Assembly: GCA_046542305.1 (NCBI GenBank)
Contig: JBKHBQ010000165.1
Coordinates: forward strand, 1-8,803
DNA: 8,803 nucleotides
Origin: JBKHBQ01 sp046542305
Lineage (GTDB): Bacteria > Bacteroidota > Bacteroidia > Bacteroidales > 4484-276
Reading direction: 5' to 3'
Shown here: piece after piece, positions 1 through 6,426 of the stretch
Layout: each line of letters starts with the position of its first letter
How positions within the stretch are numbered: position 1 is the stretch's first letter
Position numbers and translations under genes: made by a program
The notes under the pieces: generated by a model
What the model saw: only the letters and a program-made list of their open reading frames with translations
What the model was told of the DNA's origin: nothing
Databases searched by the model: none

Positions 1-1
1 C

Positions 2-835
2 AGGTACGAAGGACCAGGGTGCGAAGCTCCGCTCAACGACCTGCTATTTAATTTTTATACCATGGTGGGTGCCGAAAAAAAAGCGTCCAGCAACGGCCCC
101 GGCCAGGGATCGGACTTTAAGCTGCTGCTGCTTGAGCAGATGGTGCCGGGAAATTATCAGCCGTACTTTAACGGCTGGAGCCTTCTTAATGAACAAAGCC
201 CCCATGGCGTAACCATTCACCATCCTGAGGGCGACATCAAAAAGATCAGTACCTATACCGATACACTGATTTCTACCAACTGGGGCAGCATTCCCAACAC
301 GCACTGGGAAGTTGTTTGGGCACAAACCTTCACCAACTGGGGCGTAACAGAAGCCGGTTCATCCGGGAGCCCGATTTTTGACAGCGAAGGCAGGCTGATC
401 GGACAACTGACCGGCGGAGAAGCAAGCTGCTCCAATCTTACCGGTCCCGATTACTACGGCAAGTTCTGGTATTCCTGGGATAAAAACCAACTGGCGGATT
501 CCACCATGCTCAGGCCCTGGCTCGATCCCGACAATACAGGCGTGCTCACGCTCGACGGTCTGGTAGACGTAAACGAACATCAATTGCCCGGTCAGGGCGG
601 CACAACTGTTTATCCAAATCCTACTTCCGGTGATCTGTTTATCAAATTGCCGGAAGCGGAAATCCCTGAATTCATCAGGCTGTTTGATAACATGGGGAAA
701 CTTGTCAGCGAAATCAACGTAAATTCAATGCAGGGAGAAACGGTTCAGGTGGATATGCACAACATGAATAGAGGGCTGTATTTTCTGGTGATCAAAACCA
801 AAAACCACAGGTATAGTCACAAGGTGATGAGGTGA
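2..835 (+). CDS. Lysyl-endopeptidase-like secreted serine protease, C-terminal part, with T9SS sorting domain (partial at left edge)
   Basis: The frame is open to the left edge, so the Met at 62 is probably internal and the true start lies outside; residues below count from that Met. The Ser-nucleophile motif GSSGSP (residues 99-104, Ser101, codon 362-364) is clear. Asp18 in SDFKLLLLE fits the catalytic Asp, 83 residues before the Ser, close to the spacing I recall for lysyl endopeptidases. HHPEGDIKKIS (53-63) and the GG..SC..YYG block after the Ser are also typical of that family. The catalytic His would be upstream, outside the window. After a short linker, residues about 181-257 are a type A T9SS C-terminal domain: YPNPTSGDLFI, then IRLFDNMGKLV, and RGLYFLVI near the end. 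The protein is therefore expected to reach the cell surface or medium through the Por secretion system. Lysine specificity is not proven by the visible residues. Confidence 0.88.
   Translation, partial: RYEGPGCEAPLNDLLFNFYTMVGAEKKASSNGPGQGSDFKLLLLEQMVPGNYQPYFNGWSLLNEQSPHGVTIHHPEGDIKKISTYTDTLISTNWGSIPNTHWEVVWAQTFTNWGVTEAGSSGSPIFDSEGRLIGQLTGGEASCSNLTGPDYYGKFWYSWDKNQLADSTMLRPWLDPDNTGVLTLDGLVDVNEHQLPGQGGTTVYPNPTSGDLFIKLPEAEIPEFIRLFDNMGKLVSEINVNSMQGETVQVDMHNMNRGLYFLVIKTKNHRYSHKVMR
605..832 (+). other. T9SS type A sorting domain within the protease
   Basis: Protein segment of about 75 residues at the extreme C-terminus. It starts with the YPNP(T/S)xG signature, has a middle strand 'RLFDNMGKLV', and ends with 'GLYFLVIKT...HKVMR', with a basic residue at the very end. 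This is the layout of the Por secretion system C-terminal domain, which is cleaved or lipid-anchored after outer-membrane export in Bacteroidota. It is the strongest single taxonomic marker in the window. Confidence 0.88.
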
Positions 836-862
836 AAAATGATAGGACTTAAACAACGTTCT

Positions 863-896
863 TAAAACTTTCCAGGTTTTATTTACCAAAGTTTTA
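863..896. terminator. Possible weak bidirectional terminator between convergent genes
   Basis: A perfect 9-bp inverted repeat, TAAAACTTT (863-871) and AAAGTTTTA (888-896), lies in the 58-bp gap between the convergent protease and small membrane-protein genes and overlaps the latter's stop codon. It is entirely A/T except one pair and has a 16-nt loop, so it is thermodynamically weak. No better terminator is visible in the gap. Confidence 0.3.
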
Positions 897-1181
897 CAGA
901 AACAACTCCACAGCCCCGAAAATGAGCATCGCGGTAATCAGAACCGATGCCAGCAGGATGAATACCCTTTTGGTCGTATCAATCTTTTTCTCATGAGCCA
1001 TCATGTCATGAAATGCTTTAAGTTCTTCTTTTGATATGTGCCTGAAATGTAAATCCCGATGCGGGGTTTTAACCTGATAGGCTTTGATTTTTTCGAAAGG
1101 TTTCCGCTTCCTGAGCAACTTGCCGTTGTTTCTCAGGGTAATGATCATTGAAAGTATTGACCCCCCGGCTCCGCCTGACAT
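894..1181 (-). CDS. Small protein of unknown function with a C-terminal membrane segment (95 aa)
   Basis: The ATG at 1181 begins MSGGAGGSILSMI and translation stops at 894. Three parts are visible. First comes a Gly/Ser-rich N-terminus followed by a very basic patch, KLLRKRKPFEKIK (residues 21-33). A polar, charged middle (about 40-71) follows, including KEELKAFHDMMAHEKK, which is likely helical. One hydrophobic segment (about 73-94) then ends almost at the C-terminus, so the protein could be tail-anchored with its basic domain in the cytoplasm. There is no signal peptide or enzyme motif. I have the impression that short proteins with this N-terminus recur in Bacteroidota, but I cannot confirm it and no function is known to me. 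A -7-like box lies just upstream (1205-1212). The intact frame, ATG start and sensible domain pattern make it more likely real than a chance ORF. Confidence 0.72.
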   Translation of the reverse strand: MSGGAGGSILSMIITLRNNGKLLRKRKPFEKIKAYQVKTPHRDLHFRHISKEELKAFHDMMAHEKKIDTTKRVFILLASVLITAMLIFGAVELFL

Positions 1182-1204
1182 AAATTTAGGTTTTTAGTTC
1201 AAAG

Positions 1205-1212
1205 CAAAAATA
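1205..1212 (-). promoter_or_regulatory. Candidate -7 box for the small membrane-protein gene
   Basis: On the minus strand the sequence reads TATTTTTG, an exact match to the Bacteroidota -7 consensus TAnnTTTG, 23 bp before the ATG at 1181. I find no TTTG at the -33 distance, and the surrounding DNA is AT-rich, so a chance match is possible. Confidence 0.35.
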
Positions 1213-1257
1213 GTATGTATGTTCTTAAATATGGATAAATCAGGTGTTAATAAATTC

Positions 1258-1368
1258 TTAAAAAATGCACAGGTTCAAATAATTTTCGTTCGGGGCTGCC
1301 TTTTTTATTTTTTGTTTTACTGCTGCTGAAGTTACCCCAGCTTTCGTACGGCTTCTTTTCCCCGGCAT
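1258..1368 (-). CDS. Candidate 36-aa basic small ORF (doubtful)
   Basis: An ATG at 1368 opens a 36-codon frame ending at TAA (1258-1260). It starts just after the T-run of the transporter's terminator and upstream of the 95-aa gene. The first 25 residues are strikingly basic (K4, R5, R7, K9, K18, K20, K22, K23) with Ala/Ser/Thr between; the only acidic residue is E28. The DNA under its first half is more GC-rich than the flanking gap, which is unusual for plain spacer. I recognise no family. It has no ribosome-binding signal and no promoter I can identify. It may be chance, a gene remnant, or a small nucleic-acid-binding peptide. Confidence 0.2.
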   Translation of the reverse strand: MPGKRSRTKAGVTSAAVKQKIKKAAPNENYLNLCIF

Positions 1369-1371
1369 TCC

Positions 1372-1411
1372 AAAAAAAAAAACCTCCCGGTGCCACGCGG
1401 GAGGTTTTTTT
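1372..1411 (-). terminator. Strong intrinsic terminator after the MFS transporter gene (symmetric, could work both ways)
   Basis: CCTCCCG (1383-1389) pairs perfectly with CGGGAGG (1398-1404) around an 8-nt loop. It is flanked by 11 A on the left (1372-1382) and 7 T on the right (1405-1411), so A/T pairing extends the stem. On the minus strand this is a GC-rich hairpin followed by a long U-run, beginning about 20 nt after the transporter stop codon. It separates the transporter from the 95-aa gene downstream on the same strand. Confidence 0.92.
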
Positions 1412-1423
1412 ATTTCATGTTGT

Positions 1424-2728
1424 TTAGGCCGATGCCATATTGGTCTGTTGGTCTCCTGTCGGCACAGCAGCTTTTTTATCGGCTGCAGGTTTTACCAGAA
1501 TCGTAAGTACGGTACCCACAAGTACGGCAATACCCGAAATGGTGAATGCCAGCGGGAAATTGTCCAGATCGCCCAGGTGGCCGCCAAGCATAGGCCCGAG
1601 GATACCACCCACGCCGTAGGCCAGGAATATGAACGGGTAATTTTGCCCGACATTCTTCGCGCCAAAGGTGTCGGCAGTGATGGTGGGGAATAAGGCAAAG
1701 TTTCCGCCAAAGTTAAATCCGATCAGTGTGGCGCCCACATACAGCAGGATTTCATTGCCTGCCATATAGGTGAAGGCGATCACCAGAATGCCCTGGGTGG
1801 CCGTCATAATAATGATCGACAATTTTCGTCCCAGCAAATCCGAAAGCAATCCCCACAGTATTCTGCCAAGGCCGTTGGCAAGGCTGAAGAATACAGCCAT
1901 GGCCGTTCCCGAAACTGCACTGGCCTGTACTTCCGACATGCCGGCATCCATGAGTGCCTGCATCGGGTAGAGTTTCATCAGGCCGATGGACATCAGTCCT
2001 GCGCCGGCGCTAAAAACGAAGGTGAGGAAAATAAAATAAAACTGGTAGGTTCCCAGCATTTCTGAGCTGGTAAAATCGCGCAAGCCGATGTTTTTCTTTT
2101 TTAATTCAGCAGCTTCAGGGGGTAAATAACCTTCGGGCTTCCACCCCTCAGGAGGGAAAACCATCCAGATTCCACCGATAATTACCATAATCGCGAAAGC
2201 AACACCATATACAATAAAGGTATTGGCCAGTCCGATGTTGTCGAGGAGGTGCCCCCAAGAACCGGCAAGTTTTACCCAGCCCATAGCGCCAAAGCCAAAG
2301 CCGGCTACGGCCAGCCCGGTGATCATTCCCTTCTTGTCCGGAAACCATTGCATTCCTACAGCAATAGGTACCACGTAGGCCAGACCGATCCCGGCGCCGC
2401 CCACCAAACCAAGCAGAAGTACCAGCGCCCAGAAACTCGTGCCGCCGAACAGCCCTGCCAGTGCGTAGCCCAGGCCAAGGATCAGACCGCCGATAATGGC
2501 CAGGTTTCGGGGTCCCCAGCTTTTGAGTTTTTTTCCTGCAAATACCATAAATACAGCAAAGGAGGCCAGGCCGATGGCAAATACCCATTGGGTGTCGGAA
2601 CTGGTCCAGCCTTCTGCTTTCAATACCGGGGTAAACACCGACCATGCATAAATGGCTCCCAGTGCCAGTTGGATCAATATGGCTCCGAGAACCACCAATC
2701 CCCTGTTCATTACTTTTTGTTTATTCAT
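1424..2728 (-). CDS. OFA-family MFS transporter (oxalate/formate-antiporter-like; probable monocarboxylate carrier)
   Basis: The 434-residue product shows about twelve hydrophobic segments, with a charged central loop near 193-220 between the two six-helix halves. The N-terminal 'GLVVLGAILIQLALGAIYAWSVF' stretch (residues 10-32) is typical of the OFA family. The MFS loop motifs are present: GKKLKSWGPR after helix 2 and GRILWGLLSDLLGRK (about 288-302) between helices 8 and 9. The family carries small carboxylates such as oxalate, formate, lactate or pyruvate. The presumed eleventh helix (NYPFIFLAYGVGG...) has no charged residue, whereas I recall a lysine there in the oxalate carrier OxlT, so oxalate exchange seems less likely. 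I chose the ATG at 2728; an in-frame GTG two codons upstream (2734) would add only Met-Thr. The acs gene just upstream on the same strand suggests acetate or another monocarboxylate as substrate, which is inference. Confidence 0.9.
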   Translation of the reverse strand: MNKQKVMNRGLVVLGAILIQLALGAIYAWSVFTPVLKAEGWTSSDTQWVFAIGLASFAVFMVFAGKKLKSWGPRNLAIIGGLILGLGYALAGLFGGTSFWALVLLLGLVGGAGIGLAYVVPIAVGMQWFPDKKGMITGLAVAGFGFGAMGWVKLAGSWGHLLDNIGLANTFIVYGVAFAIMVIIGGIWMVFPPEGWKPEGYLPPEAAELKKKNIGLRDFTSSEMLGTYQFYFIFLTFVFSAGAGLMSIGLMKLYPMQALMDAGMSEVQASAVSGTAMAVFFSLANGLGRILWGLLSDLLGRKLSIIIMTATQGILVIAFTYMAGNEILLYVGATLIGFNFGGNFALFPTITADTFGAKNVGQNYPFIFLAYGVGGILGPMLGGHLGDLDNFPLAFTISGIAVLVGTVLTILVKPAADKKAAVPTGDQQTNMASA

Positions 2729-2794
2729 AGTCACTTCAATTTTTTAGGTTAGAATTTTTTTTGTTTGACAGTATTAAAACTGCCTGAAAAAAGC

Positions 2795-2838
2795 AACAAA
2801 AGACATTTCAGGCGCTAAAGCCCGAAATGCCTTTTGTT
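2795..2838 (-). terminator. Hairpin terminator between acs and the MFS gene
   Basis: AACAAAAG (2795-2802) pairs with CTTTTGTT (2831-2838). Inside it, ATTTC (2805-2809) pairs with GAAAT (2824-2828) and GGC (2811-2813) with GCC (2820-2822), interrupted by two A/C mismatches and closed by a six-nt loop. In the minus direction the stem begins about 19 nt after the acs stop and is followed by a run of six T (minus strand of 2787-2792). It probably reduces or ends read-through from acs into the transporter. The last arm can also pair with a downstream segment (see findings), so it may be conditional. Confidence 0.75.
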
Positions 2839-2856
2839 TCGGTATGGAAAAACATT

Positions 2857-4779
2857 TTATCGTTTTACCTGAACTTTAGCGCCGGAAATAATCTCTTCCA
2901 CAACACCCGGGTCGAGCAGGGTGGAGGTGTCGCCAAGGTTGGTGGCATCGCCCTCGCCAATCTTACGCAGTATCCTTCTCATGATCTTTCCTGAGCGTGT
3001 TTTGGGAAGTCCGCTCACGATCTGAATCATATCGGGTTTGGCTATGGGACCGATCATCTTGGTTACCGTGTCGCGGATTTCCTTTTCGATGGTTTCCATT
3101 TCATGATCCGAAAGCTCGTCGCAGGTGACGTAGGCATAAATGCCCTGACCTTTGATTTCGTGCGGATAACCCACCACGGCCGATTCGTTTACTTTGGGAT
3201 GCTGGTTTATGGCGTCTTCAACTTCTGCGGTACCAATGCGGTGCCCCGACACGTTGATTACATCGTCGATACGTCCGATGATGCGGTAGAAACCTTCTTC
3301 ATCACGTTTAGCGCCGTCGCCGGTGAGGTACAATCCTTTGAAGGTGCTGAAATAGGTTTGATAGCAGCGCTGATGGTCGCCGTAGGTACTGCGCAGCATT
3401 CCCGGCCATGGAAACTTAATGCAGAGGATTCCTTCTACGCCGTTACCTTGCAGTTCGTTGCCTTCATTGTCTACCAGGATGGGTTGAACGCCGGGTAGTG
3501 GCAATGTGGCAAACGAAGGTTTGGTGGGGGTGATCGCCGCGAGGGGCGAAATCATGATTCCGCCGGTTTCGGTTTGCCACCAGGTATCCACGATAGGGCA
3601 TCTGCCTTTACCCACCACATCATGATACCAGCGCCATGCTTCTTCGTTGATTGGTTCGCCCACGGTGCCCAGCACCTTGAGTGAACTCAGGTCGTGCTTG
3701 GTTACATGATCGTTGCCCTGTGCCACCAATGCACGAATGGCAGTGGGGGCGGTATAAAACTGGTTTACCTTGTATTTTGATGCTACTTCCCAGAATCTGC
3801 CGGCATCTGGCCAGGTAGGCACACCCTCGAACATAATTGAGGTTGCTCCCGCCAGAAGCGGTCCGTACACGATATAGGAGTGTCCGGTCACCCAGCCGAT
3901 ATCGGCCGTGCACCAGTAAATATCGCCGTCGTTGTACTGGAATACATTTTTGAATGTATACTCGGCATACACCATATAGCCTGCCGTGGTATGCAATACG
4001 CCTTTGGGTTTTCCGGTCGATCCGGAAGTGTAAAGGATGAACAGGGTATCTTCCGAATCCATCACCTCGGCTTTGTTCTCAGAATCGACGCCTTCGATCA
4101 CATCATCCCACCAGAGGTCACGACCCTCTTTCATGGTTACTTTGTCGCCGGTACGTTTGTACACGATGGATGTTGTTACCGAAGGGCAGCTTTCGAGTGC
4201 AGTGTCCACGATTTCTTTCAGCCCGATAGACTTGGTGCCGCGGTAAGCGCCGTCGGAGGTGATCACCATTTTGCAGGTAGAATCGTTGATGCGGTCTGCC
4301 AAAGCATTTGCTGAAAAGCCGGCAAAAACGATGGAGTGAATAGCGCCGATGCGCGCACATGCCAGCATGGCAATGGCCAGTTCGGGAATCATCGGAAGGT
4401 AAATGGCCACCCTGTCGCCTTTTTCCACACCAAGCTTTTTAAGCGCATTGGCAAACTGGCTTACCTTCGCGTACAGTTCCCCGTAGGTAAACACCTTGTT
4501 TTCCTCTTTGGGATCATTGGGCTCCCAGATAATGGCAGGCTGGTCTTTGCGCAGGAAAAGATTCCGTTCAAAAATATTTTCTGTGATGTTCAATTTACCA
4601 TTGACAAACCAATTCACATGGGGTGCATCTTTTCCTTCAAAGTACCAATCAAGCACTTTGTCCCATTTCTTGTGCCAGTAATGGCTTTCTGCAATTTTCG
4701 ACCAAAACCCTTCCGGGTTGGCCACACTCTCCTGGTATTTTTCAAAATATTCCGCCAGGCTTGTAATTTTGTTTGTCAT
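2857..4779 (-). CDS. acs: Acetyl-CoA synthetase, AMP-forming (acetate--CoA ligase)
   Basis: Cytoplasmic enzyme that converts acetate, ATP and CoA to acetyl-CoA, AMP and PPi through an acetyl-adenylate; it is the high-affinity route for acetate scavenging. At 640 residues it is full length (enterobacterial Acs is about 652). The N-terminal acetyl-CoA synthetase cap comes first, then the nucleotide loop YTSGSTGKPKG (250-260) and the A5-type motif WWQTETGG (400-407). TGDGAKRDEEGFYRIIGRID (486-505) leads into the hinge to the small C-terminal domain. PKTRSGKIMRR (592-602) carries catalytic Lys598, the conserved site of acetylation control in this family. Val373 (in GTVGEPIN) and Trp401 match the residues that keep the acyl pocket small, so acetate and perhaps propionate are the expected substrates. 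The gene follows the porin gene at 59 bp with no terminator, so co-transcription is likely. The start ATG at 4779 has no Shine-Dalgarno sequence, as usual here. Confidence 0.97.
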   Translation of the reverse strand: MTNKITSLAEYFEKYQESVANPEGFWSKIAESHYWHKKWDKVLDWYFEGKDAPHVNWFVNGKLNITENIFERNLFLRKDQPAIIWEPNDPKEENKVFTYGELYAKVSQFANALKKLGVEKGDRVAIYLPMIPELAIAMLACARIGAIHSIVFAGFSANALADRINDSTCKMVITSDGAYRGTKSIGLKEIVDTALESCPSVTTSIVYKRTGDKVTMKEGRDLWWDDVIEGVDSENKAEVMDSEDTLFILYTSGSTGKPKGVLHTTAGYMVYAEYTFKNVFQYNDGDIYWCTADIGWVTGHSYIVYGPLLAGATSIMFEGVPTWPDAGRFWEVASKYKVNQFYTAPTAIRALVAQGNDHVTKHDLSSLKVLGTVGEPINEEAWRWYHDVVGKGRCPIVDTWWQTETGGIMISPLAAITPTKPSFATLPLPGVQPILVDNEGNELQGNGVEGILCIKFPWPGMLRSTYGDHQRCYQTYFSTFKGLYLTGDGAKRDEEGFYRIIGRIDDVINVSGHRIGTAEVEDAINQHPKVNESAVVGYPHEIKGQGIYAYVTCDELSDHEMETIEKEIRDTVTKMIGPIAKPDMIQIVSGLPKTRSGKIMRRILRKIGEGDATNLGDTSTLLDPGVVEEIISGAKVQVKR

Positions 4780-4793
4780 AGTCTTTTGTTTAA

Positions 4794-4812
4794 ATTAATG
4801 AATGATTAATGA
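4794..4812. repeat. Direct repeat ATTAATGA x2 in the porin-acs gap
   Basis: ATTAATGA occurs at 4794-4801 and again at 4805-4812, 11 bp apart start to start, about one helical turn. Each copy contains the palindrome ATTAAT. The pair lies 15-33 bp upstream of the acs start codon. It could be a protein-binding site or chance in AT-rich DNA. Confidence 0.25.
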
Positions 4813-4838
4813 CTGTAATTTTTTTTGGTTATTTATGC

Positions 4839-6104
4839 TTAAAAGAAATAATACACGCCAATTAAAAAGCGAAGGTTGCCCACGGGTTCCGAGTCGGTCA
4901 CTTTTCCTTTACTGTCAATGTTGGCAATCCCCGCATCGCTGGTGGTTGCATAAGCCGCCACGGTATAGTCGATTTCCGGTGAAATCCTGAATTTTCCAAC
5001 ATTATAGATCAGTCTCGGGGCAATTCGCCACAGGTATTCGATGTTCATTCCACGATGATATACAGGCCCCTCAATTTCTTCTTCCATGCCCAGGTTTTTG
5101 CTGTACCCGCCAAACAGACCAACCTGCAAAGTTGTTCCGTTGGTGTTAAAATCCGCCCACAGCGACATGGTGTTCATCGGTGAATACTCCACCAGGCCGC
5201 GAACACTGTCGGTAACATTTGTTACGCCGTAACCTCCGATCATGGTCAGGTTTACCGGATCTCCACCATAAAAGCCATAGGTTTTAAATGTGATGCGATC
5301 ACAACTGTATTTAAAATAAGCAGCGGCAGATAAACTATTGACTGTGGTGGTGGTTTTGTAATCTTCAGGTGTTGAAAGCATCGGAGTTAATGCTTTAAAG
5401 TTCCCACTCACTCCGGCAAGTATTTCGGGCTTGCCATCAATTTTTTTTCTGTGATATTCGAAACGCAGATTTAGTGCAGGATAGCCCGTGTTGCGCAGAT
5501 ATACCGAACTCGCGCCCAAAGGGCCGGTGCTGGTGAAATCGCGCTCCGACATGGCGGTGAGCGCCAGGTTAAAATTTCCGAAATATTGGGTAAGCCTTAC
5601 CTGCGGATTTCTTGAAAAAGGCTGAAATGGCGCCCCGGTATTAAACGATACGGTACCGGGAAAAGATTTTGCATTGAACATCGGGTGCCAAAACTGCCCT
5701 GCAAAAAATTCGGTTGTTGGCCAGGTCAGTTTAACCAAAGCATGACGAAGCCTGAATGTATTGATATTGGACTCGGCAGAGCCGAAAAATGCACCTTCCA
5801 CAAATGCTGAACTCTTTGCCCCCCATACATCCGGACCGCTTACCGCTATCTGTGCACGGGTTTGGACGTTGAGTATATTGAAATTTGATTTCGCATTGAT
5901 ATCTTCTCCGTCAGGATCGGGAAGCTCAGGTTGTGGATAGAGCATAAAATGCCCTTCGCGCACCGAAACTGTCTGCCGGGAATCCCAGATGATATCCGTT
6001 TTTACAAATCCGCTGAACTTGATATCAAATTTGGGTGCATCTTGTCCGGTAACCATCAACGGGACCCATCCAAAAAGAAAAAAGAGAGGTAAAAATTTTT
6101 TCAT
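4839..6104 (-). CDS. DcaP-like outer-membrane porin (predicted carboxylate channel)
   Basis: The 421-residue product has a clear Sec signal peptide (MKK, hydrophobic core, likely cut after VTG at residue 20). The mature part alternates short amphipathic strands and turns and ends in aromatic residues (VYYFF), as expected for an outer-membrane beta-barrel. The segment FVEGAFFG...NTFRLRHALVKL...FFAGQFWHPMF (about 101-143), followed by RNPQVRLTQYFG (165-176), resembles the core of DcaP-type porins. In those I recall an E-x-DFFG...RLRHAY...GQTWS pattern. DcaP of Acinetobacter prefers negatively charged dicarboxylates. Position directly before acs and an OFA carrier fits an outer-membrane entry route for organic acids, but substrate is inferred. 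It may equally be annotated only as a hypothetical barrel protein. A -7 box (6161-6168) lies 57 bp upstream, so this gene probably begins the transcript that includes acs. Confidence 0.78.
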   Translation of the reverse strand: MKKFLPLFFLFGWVPLMVTGQDAPKFDIKFSGFVKTDIIWDSRQTVSVREGHFMLYPQPELPDPDGEDINAKSNFNILNVQTRAQIAVSGPDVWGAKSSAFVEGAFFGSAESNINTFRLRHALVKLTWPTTEFFAGQFWHPMFNAKSFPGTVSFNTGAPFQPFSRNPQVRLTQYFGNFNLALTAMSERDFTSTGPLGASSVYLRNTGYPALNLRFEYHRKKIDGKPEILAGVSGNFKALTPMLSTPEDYKTTTTVNSLSAAAYFKYSCDRITFKTYGFYGGDPVNLTMIGGYGVTNVTDSVRGLVEYSPMNTMSLWADFNTNGTTLQVGLFGGYSKNLGMEEEIEGPVYHRGMNIEYLWRIAPRLIYNVGKFRISPEIDYTVAAYATTSDAGIANIDSKGKVTDSEPVGNLRFLIGVYYFF

Positions 6105-6130
6105 AGCTGGAAATTAGGTTATTATATTGT

Positions 6131-6155
6131 TAAGAAATTAACAATTAATTCTTTA
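6131..6155. repeat. Imperfect inverted repeat near the predicted porin transcription start
   Basis: TAAGAAATTAA (6131-6141) and TTAATTCTTTA (6145-6155) pair over 11 positions with two central mismatches, around a 3-nt spacer. The core AATTAA/TTAATT is perfect. It lies just downstream of the leftward -7 box, so it could be an operator at the start site or a hairpin in the porin leader RNA. AT-rich composition makes chance plausible. Confidence 0.3.
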
Positions 6156-6160
6156 GCCAC

Positions 6161-6168
6161 CAAAATTA
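6161..6168 (-). promoter_or_regulatory. Leftward -7 box for porin/acs
   Basis: The minus strand reads TAATTTTG, an exact TAnnTTTG match, 57 bp before the porin ATG. This gives a leader of roughly 45-50 nt. No clear TTTG is present 19-21 bp further upstream; instead that position is covered by the inverted repeat at 6177-6197, so the promoter may depend on an activator or be weak. Confidence 0.5.
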
Positions 6169-6176
6169 TAACAAAT

Positions 6177-6197
6177 TTTCAATCGGAAAAATTGAAA
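6177..6197. promoter_or_regulatory. Perfect inverted repeat, candidate operator of the porin/acs promoter
   Basis: TTTCAAT (6177-6183) and ATTGAAA (6191-6197) form a perfect 7-bp dyad with a 7-bp spacer. It begins 8 bp from the leftward -7 box, over the place where a -33 element should be. A dimeric regulator here could activate or block the porin/acs promoter. The arms match no regulator consensus that I can name with confidence. Confidence 0.4.
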
Positions 6198-6409
6198 CGG
6201 TCTAAATATGATTTAATAAACAGCGGCCATCATTTTAAACTGCTGATAAAAGGGATGGTAAAATAATTTGTGAAAATATTAACAACTGTAAATAAGTAAA
6301 TTAAAAAGAAATATGGGTCGCTGTGTTTCGAGCCCGCTGTTTTGAAGGGTTTGAAAATTTATAATCTTTTTAAATAGCCAAAGATGAGGCCGGGCAAAAA
6401 TATCTTGTC

Positions 6410-6417
6410 TACTTTTG
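6410..6417 (+). promoter_or_regulatory. Rightward -7 box for the dehydrogenase/ackA unit
   Basis: TACTTTTG is an exact match to TAnnTTTG and has the TTTTG core often seen in Bacteroidota promoters. It lies 95 bp before the dehydrogenase ATG at 6513, giving a leader of about 90 nt. I see no TTTG at the -33 spacing. It is the best rightward candidate in the intergenic region. Confidence 0.5.
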
Positions 6418-6426
6418 TGGCTTCAG

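Noticed and set aside
1372..1382. A11 homopolymer as a possible phase-variation tract
   Set aside because: It is fully explained as the A side of a terminator stem and lies outside any coding region or promoter.
2148..2645. 165-codon minus-strand frame overlapping the MFS gene in another frame
   Set aside because: The translation is Arg/Gly/Cys-rich without membrane segments, while the overlapping frame is a clear twelve-helix transporter.
2729..2734. GTG at 2734 as the transporter start
   Set aside because: It would add only two residues; the ATG at 2728 fits family N-termini and usual start use, though GTG cannot be excluded.
2249..2752. 167-codon plus-strand frame antisense to the MFS gene
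   Set aside because: Low-complexity, polar shadow translation with no domain; the opposite strand explains the sequence.
4336..4809. 157-codon plus-strand frame antisense to acs
   Set aside because: Acs is full length with all motifs on the other strand, and this translation has no family features.
6313..6345. 10-codon ORF in the divergent region
   Set aside because: It is too short to distinguish from chance and has no translation signal.
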